Shown here: positions 26,587 through 35,234 of the stretch, in pieces
Layout: the number at the start of each line of letters is the position of its first letter
Position numbering within the stretch: the first letter of the stretch is position 1
Source of the DNA: Flaviaestuariibacter sp.
Lineage (GTDB): Bacteria; Bacteroidota; Bacteroidia; Chitinophagales; Chitinophagaceae
Assembly (NCBI GenBank): GCA_025963645.1
Contig: JAOQAI010000017.1
Location: 1 to 64,000, forward strand
DNA: 64,000 nucleotides
Reading direction: 5' to 3'
The notes under the pieces: model-generated
Seen by the model: only the letters and a program-made list of their open reading frames with translations
Database searches by the model: none
What the model was told of the DNA's origin: nothing
Made by a program: the position numbers and the translations under genes

Positions 26587-27771
26587 ATGCGAATATTTAG
26601 TTTGGCCCTTGTGTGTGTTTTCTCTTCTCTCCTTTCGCATGCGCAGGAAGAATTCGTTACATCTTCACGACTGATCACCCGTTTTGATTTTCATCAGTAC
26701 ACGGGTGGTTTGATCGTATTGGAAGCCCGTTTTGCCCAGTTTCCGGACACGCTTAATTTCATTCTCGATACGGGTAGTGGAGGCATCTCGCTCGATTCTG
26801 CCACTACCGAGTATTTTGGCTTGAAACCAACCGCCTCTGATCGAACCATTCGGGGCATTGCCGGGTTAAAGAACGTAAGCTTCCTCTATAACAAGCAACT
26901 TCATCTACCCAACCTTACCATTGACAGCCTCAATTTTCATGTGGCGGATTATAGCTTGCTGACAGCCGTTTATGGCGAACGGATTGATGGCATCATCGGC
27001 TATTCCGTTTTGAGCCGCTACATTATCAAAGTGAATTATGACAGCGCTTACCTGGAGTTCTGGACCAAAGGCGCCATGAAGTATCCGCGGGGTGGTTACC
27101 TGCTTCGCCCTACCATCAACAGCTTACCGGTCCAATCTTTACGGGTGCGGGATGAAGAAACTATCAACACCCGTTTCCTGTATGATATGGGTGCGGGACT
27201 TAACCTGATGCTAACAACCGATTTTGTTCGGGATAGTGGCATCCTGAACAAAAAACGTAAACTGTATGCAAAGGAAGGCGAAGGGTTGGGTGGTAAGATA
27301 GATATGCACATCACCGTTATCAAGGAAGTAAAGCTCGGGCCCTACCGGTTTCGGAATGTGCCCATTTATGTGTTTGATGACGCTTTTAATGTAACGTCTT
27401 ATCCTTACCTCGGTGGTATCCTTGGCAGCGACCTGTTGCGGCGCTTCAACATCATCCTGAATTATGAAAAACGCGATATACACCTGCTGCCCAATAAGCA
27501 TTACTCTGACAACTTTGATTATGCCTATAGCGGTGTTGAGCTGTATTATATCAATGGAGAAATAGTAGTGGGCGATGTGGCAAAGGATTCGCCGGGCGAA
27601 AAAGCAGGGTTGCTGGAAGGAGATGTGGTCATTGCGATTGACAAAAATTTCAACCAGGAGCTAACCCGCATGAAAAAAGCCCTTCAGGCGCCAGGTGCCA
27701 AAGTCACGATGATTGTACGCCGAGGTGCCGATCTGAAGGAATTCACCTTTAAGGTCAAAAGCATTCTTTAA
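26587..27771 (+). CDS. Secreted retropepsin-like aspartyl protease with C-terminal PDZ domain
   Basis: The 394-residue product has a signal peptide (MRIFSLALVCVFSSLLSHAQ). It then contains two retropepsin-like halves: LNFILDTGSGGISLD supplies the catalytic Asp-Thr-Gly, and the second half has TRFLYDMGAGLNLML, where D-M-G replaces the canonical DTG. The C-terminal ~90 residues form a PDZ domain (VAKDSPGEKAGLLEGDVVIA). Such clan AA proteins with PDZ domains are common in Bacteroidota, probably periplasmic, with unknown substrates. The start is the ATG at 26587, directly at the signal peptide. Confidence 0.88.
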   Translation: MRIFSLALVCVFSSLLSHAQEEFVTSSRLITRFDFHQYTGGLIVLEARFAQFPDTLNFILDTGSGGISLDSATTEYFGLKPTASDRTIRGIAGLKNVSFLYNKQLHLPNLTIDSLNFHVADYSLLTAVYGERIDGIIGYSVLSRYIIKVNYDSAYLEFWTKGAMKYPRGGYLLRPTINSLPVQSLRVRDEETINTRFLYDMGAGLNLMLTTDFVRDSGILNKKRKLYAKEGEGLGGKIDMHITVIKEVKLGPYRFRNVPIYVFDDAFNVTSYPYLGGILGSDLLRRFNIILNYEKRDIHLLPNKHYSDNFDYAYSGVELYYINGEIVVGDVAKDSPGEKAGLLEGDVVIAIDKNFNQELTRMKKALQAPGAKVTMIVRRGADLKEFTFKVKSIL

Positions 27772-27887
27772 CCATTCCTACGGTAAGCTTAAGAGAGAAT
27801 TCTCCCCTTTTGCGATACTTTTACAGGCCGCCGCAGAATCTCTTTTGCGGTTGTGACGCTTCTTTAACTTTCTAAATCCTTTAACCA

Positions 27888-29126
27888 GTGGTTCATTTCG
27901 AACGGTTTACTTTATCGAATGGTTTGCGGGTAGTGGTGCACCAGGATACTTCTACGCCGATGGCAGTTTTGAATGTGATGTATGATGTGGGGGCAAAGGA
28001 TGAAGACCCGAGCCGTACCGGTTTTGCCCATTTGTTTGAGCACCTGATGTTTGGCGGCTCGTTGAATATTCCAGAGTATGATGAACCCCTGCAAATGGCG
28101 GGCGGTGAGAACAATGCCTACACAACGAACGACCTGACGAATTACTATATCCAATTGCCCGCCGAAAACCTGGAGACGGCTTTTTGGCTGGAAAGTGATC
28201 GTATGCTATCCCTGGCATTCAGTCCCAAAAGCCTGGAAGTGCAGCGCAAAGTAGTGTGTGAAGAATTTAAGGAACACTATCTCAATAAACCTTACGGCGA
28301 TGTGTGGCTGCGGCTGCGCGACCTTTCTTACCAGGTGCATCCGTATCGCTGGATGACGATCGGTAAAGAATTATCGCATATTGAAAATGCCAGCCTGCAG
28401 GATGTGAAAGACTTTTTCTTCAAGCATTACCGCCCCGTCAACGCAATCCTTGTAGTAGCCGGCAATGTAACCACAGAGCAAGTAAAGACATTAGCGGAAA
28501 AATGGTTTGGACCGATTGAAGCCGGTGAACGCTATATGCGTCAATTGCCACAAGAGCCGGCCCAAACCGCGGCCCGCAAGTTGGAAGTGCATGCCGATGT
28601 ACCGTTGGATGCGCTGTACAAATGCTGGCATATTCAGTCCCGCATGGATCACCGCTATTATGTCGCCGACCTGATCACTGAAGTGCTGGGCGGTGGCGGC
28701 TCGTCACGGTTGTACCAGGCGTTAGTAAAAGAAAAGAAGCTTTTCTCCAATATTGAATGTTATCACTTTGGCACCATAGAGGCTGGTTTGCTCTCGATAG
28801 AAGGCAAGTTGGTGAAAGGCGTGAAACCCGAGGAAGCCGAAGCGGCAATAACGGAAGAACTGGAGCGCATGAAGAATGAGCAGATCACCGTGACTGAACT
28901 CCAAAAGGTGAAGAACAAAACCGAAAGTGCCATTGCTTTTGAGGACATGACCATTATGAACCGGGCAAATAGTCTCGCTTTTTATGAGCTGCTGGGCGAT
29001 GCACACCTGATGAACTCCGAGCTGGATCGCTACAATAAAGTGACGGTGGAAGACATCCGGCAGGAATGCAAGGAAATATTTAAAGAGACCAATAGCAATA
29101 CGCTTTGGTATTTATCCAAGAATTAA
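27888..29126 (+). CDS. M16-family zinc peptidase, catalytic subunit
   Basis: The 412-residue protein has the inverted zinc motif HLFEH at residues 48-52 and the distal Glu in VVCEEFKEHYLNKPYGD, the catalytic set of the pitrilysin/processing-peptidase family. There is no signal peptide; it starts at a GTG (MVHFERFTLSNGLRVVVHQD), which fits the family start. It is followed 9 nt later by a second M16 protein that lacks the zinc site. The two probably form a heterodimer resembling mitochondrial-type processing peptidases. Confidence 0.92.
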   Translation: MVHFERFTLSNGLRVVVHQDTSTPMAVLNVMYDVGAKDEDPSRTGFAHLFEHLMFGGSLNIPEYDEPLQMAGGENNAYTTNDLTNYYIQLPAENLETAFWLESDRMLSLAFSPKSLEVQRKVVCEEFKEHYLNKPYGDVWLRLRDLSYQVHPYRWMTIGKELSHIENASLQDVKDFFFKHYRPVNAILVVAGNVTTEQVKTLAEKWFGPIEAGERYMRQLPQEPAQTAARKLEVHADVPLDALYKCWHIQSRMDHRYYVADLITEVLGGGGSSRLYQALVKEKKLFSNIECYHFGTIEAGLLSIEGKLVKGVKPEEAEAAITEELERMKNEQITVTELQKVKNKTESAIAFEDMTIMNRANSLAFYELLGDAHLMNSELDRYNKVTVEDIRQECKEIFKETNSNTLWYLSKN

Positions 29127-29135
29127 GAGAGCTGT

Positions 29136-30428
29136 ATGCAGAATACGACGATGTCATTAGACAGAACTAAGACCCCTTTCATAAAAGACGCTGTAGATTT
29201 CAACCTGCAACTGAAGCCGTATCAAAAATATGTGCTGAACAATGGCGCCGAAGTATATGCCATTGATGCCGGCGCCGAAGAAGTGGTGCAGGTAGAATGC
29301 GTGTTCTTTGCCGGTAATTGGTTTGAGCAAAAGAACCTCGTAGCGGCCAGCACCAATTTTCTATTGAAGAATGGCACCAGCGCCAAATCCGCTTTCCAGA
29401 TAAACGAGCATTTTGAATACTATGGCTCTTACCTCAACCGGGCTTGCTACAACGAAACCGCCACCCTTTCCCTGCATACGCTGACAAAGCATTTGCCTGA
29501 ATTGTTACCTGTAGTGAAAGAACTCCTGACGGATTCTGTTTTTCCCGGGCAGGAAATTGAGACCTACAAGCAAAACATGAAGCAGCGGCTGAATGTGAGC
29601 CTGAAGAAAAGCGATTTTGTGGCGGGCAGGCTGATTGATGCATACCTATATGGTGAAAATCATCCTTATGGCCGCTATAGCCGGTTAGAGGATTTCGACA
29701 GCGTGACCCAGGAAGAGCTAACCGCCTTTTACCAGCAGCATTACGTCAATGGCAAGTTCATTGTTTTTGTGTCGGGTAAGCTGCCATCCAATATTTACGA
29801 GTTGCTGAATAGCTCTTTAGGCGATTTAAAAAATGGCGCGGTTTCGATAGCTGATATTATTGCGTCTCCCGCAACCGAGAAAAAATACCGCGTCACAAAT
29901 GACCCAAATGGTGTGCAGGGTTCTATCCGCATGGGCATGCCGTTTCCCAACCGTCACCATCCCGACTTTTTAAAAGTGCAGGTGTTGAATAATATCTTCG
30001 GTGGCTACTTCGGGTCGCGGCTGATGAGTAATATCCGCGAGGACAAGGGTTACACTTACGGCATTCATAGCTATCTCGAAAATCATATACAGCAAAGTGC
30101 CTGGGTGATCACCACCGAAGCCGGACGCGATGTGTGCGAGGCCGCGTTGGTAGAGGTTTATAAGGAAATGGATTTGCTGCGCAATGAGCCGGTTGATGCG
30201 GAAGAATTGGCCCTTGTTCGTAATTATATGATCGGCATCATCCTCGGCGACCTCGATGGCCCATTCCATATCATTAATCGCTGGAAGAATATCATTCTTA
30301 ATGGATTGAATGAATCTTATTTCTATGAACAAATGGCAACCATAAAGAACATCTCCGCAACAGAACTGCAGGAACTGGCTAATAAATATTTAGTGGCGGA
30401 TAATTTCTATGAGTTGGTGGTGGTATAG
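29136..30428 (+). CDS. M16-family protein, non-catalytic partner
   Basis: The 430-residue protein has the M16 fold pattern (YVLNNGAEVYAIDAGAEEVV, LLTDSVFPGQEIETYKQNMK, NNIFGGYFGSRLMSNIREDK, GYTYGIHSY). The zinc motif HxxEH is missing; the corresponding place reads INEHFEYYGSYL. The conserved arginine/tyrosine region REDKGYTYGI, typical of the substrate-binding half, is retained. Adjacency to the catalytic subunit implies a working two-subunit peptidase. The start ATG is 9 nt after the upstream stop. Confidence 0.9.
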   Translation: MQNTTMSLDRTKTPFIKDAVDFNLQLKPYQKYVLNNGAEVYAIDAGAEEVVQVECVFFAGNWFEQKNLVAASTNFLLKNGTSAKSAFQINEHFEYYGSYLNRACYNETATLSLHTLTKHLPELLPVVKELLTDSVFPGQEIETYKQNMKQRLNVSLKKSDFVAGRLIDAYLYGENHPYGRYSRLEDFDSVTQEELTAFYQQHYVNGKFIVFVSGKLPSNIYELLNSSLGDLKNGAVSIADIIASPATEKKYRVTNDPNGVQGSIRMGMPFPNRHHPDFLKVQVLNNIFGGYFGSRLMSNIREDKGYTYGIHSYLENHIQQSAWVITTEAGRDVCEAALVEVYKEMDLLRNEPVDAEELALVRNYMIGIILGDLDGPFHIINRWKNIILNGLNESYFYEQMATIKNISATELQELANKYLVADNFYELVVV

Positions 30429-30433
30429 ATGAT

Positions 30434-31357
30434 TTACGGCTGCTCCTCTTCTTCCACCAACCGATAATGCATCGCATGATTGGAAGCCCGGATCGGATTG
30501 CCATAATGGTCCGCCCAGATCTTGGTGAAAGCGGCGCCGAAATAAAGGATCAGCGAAGAATAGAATACAAATAAAAGGATCAACACGATAGAAGCCGACG
30601 TGCCAAAGATGGTGTTCAGGTTGCTATACGTCAGGAGCCAGTGCAAAGCGATCTTGCCGTAATTAAAAAGAATACTGGTTACAAATCCACCGGTCAATAC
30701 GGTACGCCACGGAGCCCTGGCATCAGGCAGGTAGCGAAAGAGAATGGCAAACCAAAGGGTAACAATAACAAGCGGGAGGAGATAACTGAGTGTGTTATTA
30801 AAATATAAGGCCAGTGCCGGCGAAAAGCTGGAGATATAGCCCCCGAGAAAGGCCTGTGCTGCTTCCAAAACCAATCCAATAGCGAAAAGCACACCCGCCA
30901 ATAAGATCACCATGATCGCATAGGCACGGCCACGTACCACATCTTTCAAGCGGCGCTTACCAAAGGTTTTGATCTTCCAAACCTGGTTCAGCGAACCCTT
31001 TATCACTTTGAATAAAGTAGTGGCTACAAAGATGAGAAATATAAAACCACCGATTGTGATCCACCAGTTTTGAGCAAGGTCCCGAAAAGCAATAAGAGTA
31101 TTAATGATCTGGCGAACACCTTCCGGACCTATGATCTCCGCCAGGTCGCTAAAGAGCTGGCGGCTCACTTTTCGTGGATCATAAATAAGTCCCAGCCCTT
31201 GTATCAGGATAACAAGAATGGGTGGCAGTGCGAACGTGGTAAAAAAAGCAGTAGCGCCGGCCATGCGCAAGGGGTCGTTCTTAGACAGCTCCCGGAAAGA
31301 AGAGCGTATCAAATGTGCCCAGCGTCCCGCCAGGTGTTTGGAATGAAAATCATCCAT
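30434..31357 (-). CDS. YihY/BrkB-type integral membrane protein
   Basis: The 307-residue polytopic protein has the family pattern: MAGATAFFTTFALPPILVIL near the N-terminus, a central LLPLVIVTLWFAILFRYLPD, and VLTGGFVTSILFNYGKIAL near the end. It is the former RNase BN family, now regarded as membrane proteins of unknown transport function. A near-consensus -7 box TATCTTTA (31363-31370) lies 5 nt before the ATG. It is convergent with the M16 pair. Confidence 0.88.
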   Translation of the reverse strand: MDDFHSKHLAGRWAHLIRSSFRELSKNDPLRMAGATAFFTTFALPPILVILIQGLGLIYDPRKVSRQLFSDLAEIIGPEGVRQIINTLIAFRDLAQNWWITIGGFIFLIFVATTLFKVIKGSLNQVWKIKTFGKRRLKDVVRGRAYAIMVILLAGVLFAIGLVLEAAQAFLGGYISSFSPALALYFNNTLSYLLPLVIVTLWFAILFRYLPDARAPWRTVLTGGFVTSILFNYGKIALHWLLTYSNLNTIFGTSASIVLILLFVFYSSLILYFGAAFTKIWADHYGNPIRASNHAMHYRLVEEEEQP

Positions 31358-31412
31358 GCCTGTAAAGATACCGATGCTGCCTGTGTGTGCCTGAACAAGC
31401 TACCTATTTCTA

Positions 31413-31835
31413 TTAGCCATTGTTAGGATGGCGGCATATCCGCCAATAATCCAGGATCAGCCGCAGCGTTTCCCGTATCTGCTGCACATTGTCCTCCTTT
31501 TGAAAATATCCTTGCACCATCAGGTTATACGCTTTTGCCACCGCTTCATCTTCCACATTGGTGGTAACAAAAATGAAGGGAATGCTTTTGCGTCGCAGAC
31601 CAGGGTTCTTATTGATCTCCTCCCGCAGCCTTGTGCCGCTCATCAGCGGCAGGTTTACATCGGAAAGAATGATAAAAGGATTCTCTTTTGTGGTTAGCAA
31701 GTAATCAAGCACCTGCTGGCCATTATCAAAGAACCGGATCTCGTTCCGTACTTCCAGGCTGGTTAATATTTCCCGCAATACGTCGCGATCATCTATATCA
31801 TCTTCGGCAATAATGATGGGCCCCCATTTGCTCAT
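31413..31835 (-). CDS. Single-domain response regulator (CheY-like)
   Basis: The 140-residue product consists of one receiver domain. The acidic residues IAEDDIDD, phospho-acceptor Asp in IILSDVNLPLMSG, the Thr in FVTTNVED, and the Lys in GYFQKEDN fit the Rcp1-like subgroup common in Bacteroidota. No output domain is present and no kinase is adjacent, so its partner is elsewhere. It shares direction with the YihY gene downstream, 55 bp away. Confidence 0.9.
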   Translation of the reverse strand: MSKWGPIIIAEDDIDDRDVLREILTSLEVRNEIRFFDNGQQVLDYLLTTKENPFIILSDVNLPLMSGTRLREEINKNPGLRRKSIPFIFVTTNVEDEAVAKAYNLMVQGYFQKEDNVQQIRETLRLILDYWRICRHPNNG

Positions 31836-31956
31836 GTTCAGGTTGTTGTTTGCCGCCTAAATTTAGTTATAGAAGTTTTTGCATTGAAATTTTATCATGT
31901 AAATAGTTTTTGCATTAAGAAATGTAAATGAACTATGGTAGGCTGATAAAATAAAA

Positions 31957-31974
31957 CGGCTGCAAGTGCAGCCG
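31957..31974. terminator. Terminator hairpin
   Basis: An 8-bp perfect stem CGGCTGCA / TGCAGCCG with a 2-nt spacer is flanked by A-rich and T-poor sequence. It lies just downstream of the GHL10 gene on the minus strand. Confidence 0.65.
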
Positions 31975-32002
31975 CTAAAAAACTTTATGCTATGTCAATT
32001 AA

Positions 32003-33226
32003 TCAATTTGTCGGCTTCTTCGGCAGCCACGGCATCACCGGCACCTTAGCCGGCAGGCGGTAGTAATTATTGCGTAGCGAATCATTCCAGCCATTAGGAT
32101 TACGGTCAAAGCTCTTACTGCTAAAGTAAACACTGCCCTGCACGGTTGGGTATTTCCGTAAGAGTTCAAGTTGGCGCGGCAACTGGTCTTTTTCCCGCCA
32201 GGCTTTTGAAGTGGCGCTGGTTTCCCAGGCGCGGTACACGCCATGCCCTATATACATGTGACGACCATAAGTATGCTTGCTCCACCAATCAATCAAGGTT
32301 TCAAACGCCACCTTCGGATGGCCCATTTCCCAATAAAGCTGCGGGGTTACATAATCAATCCAGCCCATGCGGGTCCAGAGTAAGATGTCTGCATAAAGAT
32401 CATCGTAGTTGGTAACCCCGGCTTGCGTGGGGCTGCCCATTGGATCTTTGCTTTTATTGCGCCAAACGCCAAACGGCGAGATACCAAACTTAACCCATGG
32501 CTTTTCTTCTTTGATGGCGCGGCTGAGGGCTACAATAATAGAGTCGGTATTGCTGCGGCGCCACTCTTCTTTATCCATGCCCGCCCCATACTTACGATAA
32601 GAAGCGGTGTCAGGAAATTCCTTGCCCGCAATGCGATAGGGATAGAAATAATCGTCCATGTGGATGGCATCAATATCGTAGCGGCTCACCATATCGCGGA
32701 TCACATCTACCACCCAATGCTGTGCGGCTTTATTGCCCGGATCGAAGTACAGCGTATTGCCGTATTGCAAAAACCACTCAGGGTGCAAACGGGTAATATG
32801 ATTAGGTGCAATGGAACTTTTAGTAATACTGAAGTTGGCGCGGTACGGATTGCACCAGGCGTGGTATTCGAAGCCGCGTTTGTGGGCTTCTTCGATAGTG
32901 AATTGCATGGGATCGTAATAAGGCACAGGTGCCTTTCCTTGTGTGCCGGTGAGCCATTGACTCCACGGCTCGTACGGCGAGGGATAGAAGGCATCGGCGG
33001 CGGGACGCACCTGTACCACGGCGGCATTCATGCCATTGGCTTTATGCAGATCGAGCTGGCGGATAAAATCGGCCTTCTGGCTGTCTACATTGTATTGACC
33101 GCGTTGGGGCCAGTCAATATTATCTACAGTTGCGATCCAGACGCCACGGAATTCCTGCATCGTATCCTGTGCCAGGGCAAAGACCGAGGAAAAGGCAAGG
33201 GAGAAAAGGATAAGGGATTTTTTCAT
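32003..33226 (-). CDS. GHL10-type glycoside hydrolase (DUF187/YngK family), secreted
   Basis: The 407-residue product has a signal peptide (MKKSLILFSLAFSSVFALAQ). A TIM-barrel GHL10 domain follows, starting FRGVWIATVDNIDWP, with VVQVRPAADAFY, the acidic cluster IDAIHMDDYFYPY, GISPFGVWRN and VTPQLYWEMGHP. Members of this family are predicted or shown to act on bacterial peptidoglycan or other glycans. The protein is probably periplasmic or surface-located. It starts at an ATG directly before the signal peptide. Confidence 0.9.
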   Translation of the reverse strand: MKKSLILFSLAFSSVFALAQDTMQEFRGVWIATVDNIDWPQRGQYNVDSQKADFIRQLDLHKANGMNAAVVQVRPAADAFYPSPYEPWSQWLTGTQGKAPVPYYDPMQFTIEEAHKRGFEYHAWCNPYRANFSITKSSIAPNHITRLHPEWFLQYGNTLYFDPGNKAAQHWVVDVIRDMVSRYDIDAIHMDDYFYPYRIAGKEFPDTASYRKYGAGMDKEEWRRSNTDSIIVALSRAIKEEKPWVKFGISPFGVWRNKSKDPMGSPTQAGVTNYDDLYADILLWTRMGWIDYVTPQLYWEMGHPKVAFETLIDWWSKHTYGRHMYIGHGVYRAWETSATSKAWREKDQLPRQLELLRKYPTVQGSVYFSSKSFDRNPNGWNDSLRNNYYRLPAKVPVMPWLPKKPTN

Positions 33227-33247
33227 ACGTATAATTCGACTGCCAAA

Positions 33248-33703
33248 TTAGGCTTTAGTGCCACGAATCTTATCTAAAAGAATGCTAAGATGTTCCGCCT
33301 CTTTCTCAGTAAGGTTATCCATGATGTGCTGCATGTCTTCAGATTGGGCATCGAGCTTTTTGAGGAGCTTGAGCCCTTTGTCTGTGATGGTGACATCTAC
33401 CAGGCGCTTGTCTTTGGGACAAGTTACTTTTTGCGCCCACTCTTTTGCTACAAGGCGATCCACAATGCGGCTGGTATCGCTCATCTTATCGAGCATGCGG
33501 CTGCGGATCTGCAAGGTGGACAGCGGATTGCCGGCGCCGCGCAGGATGCGGAGAATATTGAACTGCTGGTGCGTGATATCTTCTTTGGCAAGAAAAGCTT
33601 TGATCTGTTCCATCACCCAGCCATAGGTATAGAGCAGGTTAACCATCGCTTTTTGTTTGGCGCTGGGGAAGGTGGCTTGGTGTATGTCTTTTTCGATGCT
33701 CAC
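33248..33703 (-). CDS. MarR-family transcriptional regulator
   Basis: The 151-residue protein has the winged helix typical of MarR: ITHQQFNILRILRGAGNPLS, TLQIRSRMLDKMSDTSRIVD, and the wing VTCPKDKRLVDVTITDKG. The start is a GTG at 33703 (VSIEKDIHQ, read as Met). It is supported by an exact -7 box TACTTTTG exactly 4 nt upstream. No divergent target gene is intact: the gene on the upstream side is a frameshifted small membrane protein on the same strand. Confidence 0.9.
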   Translation of the reverse strand: MSIEKDIHQATFPSAKQKAMVNLLYTYGWVMEQIKAFLAKEDITHQQFNILRILRGAGNPLSTLQIRSRMLDKMSDTSRIVDRLVAKEWAQKVTCPKDKRLVDVTITDKGLKLLKKLDAQSEDMQHIMDNLTEKEAEHLSILLDKIRGTKA

Positions 33704-33707
33704 AGGG

Positions 33708-33715
33708 CAAAAGTA
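33708..33715 (-). promoter_or_regulatory. -7 box TACTTTTG, 4 nt before the marR GTG start
   Basis: An exact TAnnTTTG match on the minus strand. With the 4-nt gap it predicts a leaderless mRNA starting with GUG. Confidence 0.65.
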
Positions 33716-33744
33716 AAGGGTTTAAGGGTGGTGATCAGTTACAT

Positions 33745-33980
33745 TCATGATTTCGGTCCGTCTTCTTTCTTCTCAAACAATTTGTCTGTTTTTAATTTAT
33801 CCGAAAAGAAATAAGCCAATACACCCGAAACTAAGCCAGCAGCTATTGCTGCAAAAACGACTTGGCTATTTCAGCAGCAGTTTCTTCTTCACCTTTTATC
33901 AGACTGATAAAGCTCATAGAACAAAAGGCAAATGTCATTACCGAACCGAATAAAATAGCTGTTTTTAATTTATTTGTCAT
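33745..33980 (-). pseudogene. Small two-TM membrane protein with a one-base frameshift
   Basis: From the ATG at 33980 the minus strand reads MTNKLKTAILFGSVMTFAFC then SMSFISLIKGEEETAAEIAK, then hits a stop. Shifting frame at GCCAAGTCG (about 33865) continues as VVFAAIAAGLVSGVLAYFFS then DKLKTDKLFEKKEDGPKS and stops at 33745. One missing A would restore a 78-residue protein with two membrane helices and a charged tail. It may be a genuine mutation, an assembly error or, less likely, programmed frameshifting. The sequence is AT-rich. Confidence 0.7.
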
Positions 33981-34074
33981 CACTTAACAAATTAGTGTAT
34001 AAAACTTTTTCGGTATTTGGATTTGTAATCGGGATAATGGAAGCATCACTTTTATATACTTTATTAATATGCCA

Positions 34075-35106
34075 TTACGATTCCCACACCTTCACCCCTT
34101 CCGAGCAATTGGCGCAAATATCAATGTTCTGGCGGCTGTGCAGCACGTCCTTGCGGAACTTGTTGTAAGTGCCGGCTTTCCAGAGTTCGGCAAAGGTTTG
34201 CTCCTGTAACGAACCCAATTTATGCTGCGCATCCTTATCAAAACAACAAGGCACTACGGCGCCGTCCCAGGTAATTACCGGATCATGCCAGAGGCGCCAG
34301 CAGTGGGAAGCGTTGTTGCCTTTGAATTTCATCTTGCCATCCGCACCCTTTTTATAACGGCTGTATTTTTCGTTGGACGGAATAAGCGCATTCGGGTCGT
34401 TCTCGTAATCATAAACCTGCGCGGTCTTAAACCACACATCATCTACACCCACTTCTTTCGCTAATGCTTTTACATCTTCTATCTGGTGTTCGTTATGACG
34501 AACTACCAGAAATTGAAAAATGATAAAAGGGGTTTGGCTTTTTAGTTCCCGCTTCCACTTCACCACGTTCTTAGCGCCTTCGATCACCTTTGCCAAATTG
34601 CCGCCAACGCGGTATTGCTGGTAGGTTTCCTGCGTGGTGCCGTCAATGGAAATAATGAGGCGGTCCAGCCCGCTCTCGACGGTGCGTTTTGCTACCGCAT
34701 CTTTGAGGTAATGAGCATTGGTAGAAGTGGCGGAATAGATCTTCCGCGAAGCCGCGTATTTCACCATTTCCAGGAAGTCAGGGTTAAGAAAAGGCTCCCC
34801 CTGGAAATAGAACACGAGATAGCTAAGGTCTTTATAAAGCTGGTCGATGGTTTCGCGGAAGAAGTCGCGCCGCAACATGCCGGTAGGACGGGTGAAAGCC
34901 CGCAGCCCGCTTGGGCATTCAGGGCAGCGCAGGTTGCAGGAAGTGGTAGGCTCGAAAGAAATTGAGACCGGCATACCCCATTGCACCGGCCGCTTCGTCC
35001 ACTTGCTGATGTAGTAGCTGCTATACACCTTGGTCATATTCCACACCCGGCGCACCGTGAGCTTCGAGAGAAAGTTCACGCTGTCGTTCCAGTTCCATTG
35101 CCCCAT
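34075..35106 (-). CDS. Radical SAM/SPASM-domain protein
   Basis: The protein has an N-terminal ~45-residue helical lead, then the radical SAM cluster motif TSCNLRCPECPSG (CxxxCxxC) and FYFQGEPFLNPDF. The C-terminal SPASM region has the cysteines HCWRLW, VVPCCFDKDAQHKLG and DICANCSEGVKVW. SPASM enzymes bind additional Fe-S clusters and commonly modify peptides or sugars; no peptide substrate gene is evident nearby. I start at the ATG at 35106, 5 nt after TAACTTGC, a weak -7 box. The divergent GH25 gene lies across an inverted microsatellite. Confidence 0.9.
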   Translation of the reverse strand: MGQWNWNDSVNFLSKLTVRRVWNMTKVYSSYYISKWTKRPVQWGMPVSISFEPTTSCNLRCPECPSGLRAFTRPTGMLRRDFFRETIDQLYKDLSYLVFYFQGEPFLNPDFLEMVKYAASRKIYSATSTNAHYLKDAVAKRTVESGLDRLIISIDGTTQETYQQYRVGGNLAKVIEGAKNVVKWKRELKSQTPFIIFQFLVVRHNEHQIEDVKALAKEVGVDDVWFKTAQVYDYENDPNALIPSNEKYSRYKKGADGKMKFKGNNASHCWRLWHDPVITWDGAVVPCCFDKDAQHKLGSLQEQTFAELWKAGTYNKFRKDVLHSRQNIDICANCSEGVKVWES

Positions 35107-35116
35107 GGAGTGCAAG

Positions 35117-35219
35117 TTAGTTGATAGGTTGATTCGTTGACAGGTTGATACGTTAAACCAGCCTTTTAGAGCATGGTTATCTCCCTATCAACTTATTAAC
35201 TTGCCAACTTATCAACCCG
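35117..35219. repeat. Period-8 GGTTGATA microsatellite with inverted arms
   Basis: The left arm (about 35117-35150) has degenerate units GTTGATAG/GTTGATTC/GTTGACAG/GTTGATAC. The right arm (about 35188-35219) is the reverse-complement type (CTATCAAC, TTATTAAC, TTGCCAAC, TTATCAAC). It lies between the divergent radical SAM and GH25 genes. It is the same style of element as the heptamer elements elsewhere, but with an 8-bp period. Confidence 0.7.
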
Positions 35220-35234
35220 TACTAAATTGCAGCC

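Noticed and set aside
31836-32002. Possible small RNA with the CGGCTGCA hairpin
   Set aside because: The hairpin is best explained as the terminator of the GHL10 gene; no promoter for a separate RNA is visible.
32423-33277. Long plus-strand open frame opposite the GHL10 gene
   Set aside because: It lacks recognisable domains and is antisense to a well-supported glycoside hydrolase with signal peptide.
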